Source: Pyrodictiaceae archaeon | GTDB lineage: Archaea; Thermoproteota; Thermoprotei_A; Sulfolobales; Pyrodictiaceae | DNA length: 6,951 bases | Assembly: GCA_027033675.1 (NCBI GenBank) | Contig: JALVKZ010000310.1 | Location: 1 to 6,951 of the forward strand | Direction of reading: 5' to 3' | Shown here: in pieces, positions 4,967-6,951 of the stretch | How positions within the stretch are numbered: position 1 is the stretch's first letter | Layout of the letters: each line of letters starts with the position of its first letter | The notes under the pieces: generated by a model | Database searches by the model: none | Told to the model about the DNA's origin: nothing | Seen by the model: the letters and a program-made list of their open reading frames with translations, nothing else | Position numbers and translations under genes: made by a program

Positions 4967-4991
4967 GGCAAGTTTATTGCCATGTTTATTT
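4967..4991 (+). terminator. hairpin with T-rich tail after aIF2-beta
   Basis: GGCAA-GTTTA-TTGCC (4967-4981) is a perfect five-pair hairpin starting 20 bases after the aIF2-beta stop, followed by ATGTTTATT. Archaeal terminators mainly need the T-rich part; the hairpin may add little. Confidence 0.45.
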
Positions 4992-4996
4992 ATAAT
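4989..4996 (+). promoter_or_regulatory. candidate TATA box for the cis-prenyltransferase gene
   Basis: TTTATAAT would start transcription near 5018, giving a leader of nearly 80 bases. A second box, CTATATAG at 5034-5041, would start near 5063 and give a leader of about 33 bases. Either is plausible, and the choice decides whether the short frame at 5031 is in the message. Confidence 0.4.
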
Positions 4997-5030
4997 CACT
5001 GGGTATCATCTAGATAAGACATTTACTAAA

Positions 5031-5105
5031 ATGCTATATAGAGTACCTACCGAGGAGCTACAAGGAAAGCGGCTCGGGAAGTACCTGGTGAAGCTATGGT
5101 GCTAG
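5031..5105 (+). CDS. possible 24-codon upstream frame overlapping the cis-prenyltransferase start
   Basis: ATG 5031 opens MLYRVPTEELQGKRLGKYLV and four more codons, ending at TAG 5103-5105, ten bases inside the next gene. The composition looks protein-like and the overlap would allow translational coupling, but there is no ribosome site, and the second candidate TATA box lies inside the frame. It may be chance. Confidence 0.2.
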   Translation: MLYRVPTEELQGKRLGKYLVKLWC

Positions 5106-5836
5106 GAACTGTCACCGCTAAGCTGCTTAGGCGAAGAATAGATCCTAGAAGGCTACCGATTCACGTAGCTATTATACCTGATGGTAATAGGCGCTGGGCT
5201 CGTCGACACGGGTTACCTGTATACATGGGGCACTATAGGGGTTATAATGTTGCTAAGAGGGCTCTTGACTATCTCTGGGATCTCGGGGTTAACTATGTCA
5301 CTTTCTACGCACTTTCCCGGGAGAATTGCACCCGTAGACCCTCGGACGAGCTAGCCGCGATTCATAAGCTGTTGTCACACGCTATTGACGACTTGCTTGC
5401 CGATAGGAGGGTAAGGGAGGGACGTGTACGCGTATACTTTGTCGGGGACTTCTCGCTGCTACCGGGCTGGCTCGTGGATAAGATCAACTACATCAACGAG
5501 ACCACTGCTAGTAACTTTCCCCACGTGCTAGCAGTGGCTACGTGCTATGGCGGTAGATGGGAGATAGTTGATACCGTCAACAAGCTACTCGCTACACACA
5601 CTACGAGCAGTATGGATGAGAATGAACTCAGAAAGCTTATGCCCCTCGGCTGGCTCCCAGAGCCAGACCTCTTAATAAGAACCGGGGGAGAGCTACGCCT
5701 CAGCGGTTTCCTCCTATACCACGTAGCATACACAGAGTTATACTTCACAAAGAAGCTGTGGCCCGACTTCAACGAGGCAGAGCTATACCGCGCAATCATT
5801 TCTTATCAGAAGCGCGAGAGGAGGTTTGGGCGATAA
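5096..5836 (+). CDS. uppS: cis-prenyltransferase (undecaprenyl diphosphate synthase family)
   Basis: This Z-type polyprenyl diphosphate synthase condenses isopentenyl diphosphate onto an allylic primer with cis double bonds; in archaea the product feeds the dolichol-type carrier for protein N-glycosylation. It is peripheral to the membrane. Motifs in the 246 residues: HVAIIPDGNRRWA (23-35) with catalytic Asp29; GHYRG (45-49); FYALSRENCTRRPSDE (70-85); YGGRWEIV (151-158); LIRTGGELRLSGFLLYHVAYTELYF (193-217), holding the Arg-Thr-Gly-Gly-Glu diphosphate site; and WPDF (222-225). Departures from the usual consensus are Pro28 (often Met), Gly204 (usually Asn), Tyr208 (usually Trp) and His209 (usually Gln). 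All catalytic residues I can place are kept. ATG 5096 has GGTGA four bases upstream. The last 41 bases overlap the convergent DUF373 gene. Confidence 0.92.
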   Translation: MVLGTVTAKLLRRRIDPRRLPIHVAIIPDGNRRWARRHGLPVYMGHYRGYNVAKRALDYLWDLGVNYVTFYALSRENCTRRPSDELAAIHKLLSHAIDDLLADRRVREGRVRVYFVGDFSLLPGWLVDKINYINETTASNFPHVLAVATCYGGRWEIVDTVNKLLATHTTSSMDENELRKLMPLGWLPEPDLLIRTGGELRLSGFLLYHVAYTELYFTKKLWPDFNEAELYRAIISYQKRERRFGR

Positions 5837-6896
5837 GCCTCTCAAGGGACTTAGCCCCTCTCCACACCACAGCCACCACAACAACCGATACTATTGCGTA
5901 GAGGCCAAAACCACTAGACGCGAGGGCTTGCATGAACTCCGATATAGACATGGTCTCCATTTGTTGAAGAGCAGAGGCAACAGTATCTAGTAGGACTACC
6001 GCCACGATAACGAGGGTTAGGGCAACTATTTCGCGGTAGAGCCCGAGTTTGCCAGAAACGAACTTAGAAGCCGCATGACCTAGTATAGCTATGCTTGCAG
6101 AGAAGCCTATGAGGCTTGTAACGTTCCGGACAAGGCTTGCTAGTATTTGAGGTGTCAACGTTGTATGAGAATGCAGCTGTGACACAATGAGCACTATCGC
6201 TATTAGCGCCGTAACACCCGCCGTGGAGTAGGCCACTATGGTTACCGGTGTCTCTGTTAATGCCTGTATTATTCTCTCTTCCATATCAAAGCCCCTAACC
6301 ATCATAGCCAGGCCCGCAATTAAGAGCCCAACAAGAATTGCTTGACGAAGCATGCCTAGAAGGGCTAGAGAGGAGAAAACCACAAGCACTATACCGGGTA
6401 CACCGAGAAATAAGCGAGAGAATCGAGGCTCTGTTAGCGCTTTCTGTATATATCTTATAAGAAGCATATAGGTTTCCTCAACACCCCTATATTGCTTTAT
6501 TACTATTCGCCTAACAGCAATTATTGGCACTATAGAGGATATAGCTGGTAGAAGCGATTCATCCTCTGAGCCATCAGTGACAACAACTACTCCATCCGGG
6601 TGGTACTCTGTTACTAGTTTTTCTAACTGGTTACGGGCCTCTATTACTGCGTCAACACCGCCGAGTTCGCTACCAGCGATTACTGCCGGCTCTGCATCAT
6701 AGCCTTTTAGCCTCATTTCGTCAGCTATCTTTACTGCTGCAAAAAGCGTGTTAGCATCAGAGTCTTCGGGGTCGTAGAGAGCAAAACGAGTAGCTGCTTC
6801 TAGAACTGCGGCTCTACCAACTATGGGTGTCTTTATCCCTGCACGACCGAGGTCGTCGTCTATATCTATGGCTACTACTAGGACTTTCTTAGTCAT
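5796..6896 (-). CDS. DUF373 family integral membrane protein
   Basis: Archaeal DUF373 (COG2237), of unknown function. The N-terminal 160 residues are soluble and look like an alpha-beta domain: VLVVAIDIDDDLGRAG (5-20) with an acidic DIDDD cluster, EDSDANTLFAAVKIADE (44-60), VIAGSELGGVDA, and DGVVVVTDGSEDE (101-113). Six hydrophobic segments follow at about 163-182, 184-201, 218-239, 260-277, 288-308 and 330-346, then a short charged tail. The soluble part therefore probably faces the cytoplasm with the membrane half behind it. The acidic clusters could bind metal or nucleotide, which is inference. It starts at ATG 6896 with GAGG ten bases upstream, overlapping the previous gene's stop by ATGA. 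Its end overlaps the cis-prenyltransferase gene tail-to-tail, so its last 13 codons are antisense to that gene. Length (366) is normal for the family. Confidence 0.88.
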   Translation of the reverse strand: MTKKVLVVAIDIDDDLGRAGIKTPIVGRAAVLEAATRFALYDPEDSDANTLFAAVKIADEMRLKGYDAEPAVIAGSELGGVDAVIEARNQLEKLVTEYHPDGVVVVTDGSEDESLLPAISSIVPIIAVRRIVIKQYRGVEETYMLLIRYIQKALTEPRFSRLFLGVPGIVLVVFSSLALLGMLRQAILVGLLIAGLAMMVRGFDMEERIIQALTETPVTIVAYSTAGVTALIAIVLIVSQLHSHTTLTPQILASLVRNVTSLIGFSASIAILGHAASKFVSGKLGLYREIVALTLVIVAVVLLDTVASALQQMETMSISEFMQALASSGFGLYAIVSVVVVAVVWRGAKSLERLIAQTSSRASDKK

Positions 6897-6951
6897 TCTG
6901 GTTCTTCCTCGAGTTCATCAGGGCTCGTCGCATAGAGTAGCCGCAGTTCCT
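6893..6951 (-). CDS. 3' end of an upstream minus-strand gene (cut by window edge)
   Basis: The frame reads ELRLLYATSPDELEEEPE then TGA, the stop overlapping the DUF373 ATG as ATGA. An acidic tail is common in archaeal proteins, and the overlap suggests an operon with DUF373. A second frame is also open across these bases (ending TAA at 6889-6891) and cannot be excluded, but its Arg/Asn-rich reading is less protein-like. Eighteen residues are too few to name a family. Confidence 0.45.
   Translation of the reverse strand, partial: ELRLLYATSPDELEEEPE

Noticed and set aside
5545..5799. Open frame of 84 codons on the minus strand
   Set aside because: It is antisense to the conserved C-terminal half of the cis-prenyltransferase and has no ribosome site or recognisable domain.

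Overview
The window comes from a hyperthermophilic crenarchaeon (Thermoproteota), most likely in or near the Desulfurococcales. Support for this: archaeal information-processing genes (aIF2-beta, a Trm112-like protein), archaea-only families (PAC2 with an HbYX tail, DUF424, DUF373, probably DUF1152), archaeal TATA-like boxes, frequent TTG/GTG starts, and heavy use of AGG/AGA and ATA codons. Nothing looks like a phage, transposon, CRISPR array or recent insertion. It reads as compact chromosomal core with both strands used.

Left part (1-2018): a minus-strand gene running off the left edge (DUF1152-like, nucleotide-binding-type GGGGD motif) is divergent from a plus-strand pair, glmM (phosphoglucosamine mutase family) and a Trm112-like zinc protein, joined by an ATGA overlap.

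Middle-left (2055-3480, all minus): PAC2-family proteasome assembly chaperone, then a small heat-shock protein, then a 52-codon AbrB-type DNA-binding protein. This looks like a proteostasis cluster. The PAC2 protein ends in Leu-Tyr-Ala, a proteasome-docking HbYX motif.

Intergenic (3481-3820): the only gene-free stretch over 300 bp. It holds a 27-bp block of two interlocked perfect inverted repeats beside a TATA-like element readable on both strands, and a GC-richer segment (3593-3714) that can fold and could be a small RNA. It ends with a clear TATA box for the next gene.

Right part (3821-6951): an unrecognised 120-residue protein with a His/Glu cluster overlaps the DUF424 gene tail-to-tail by 83 bp. 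DUF424 and aIF2-beta diverge from a shared AT-rich promoter. A cis-prenyltransferase (undecaprenyl diphosphate synthase type) then overlaps, tail-to-tail by 41 bp, a six-helix DUF373 membrane protein. The last 59 bases hold the 3' end of another minus-strand gene that overlaps DUF373 by an ATGA junction.

No complete new system is evident. The items most worth a second look are the HbYX-tailed PAC2/sHSP/AbrB cluster with its interlocked operator-like repeats, the candidate RNA, and the unrecognised His/Glu protein in antisense overlap with DUF424.
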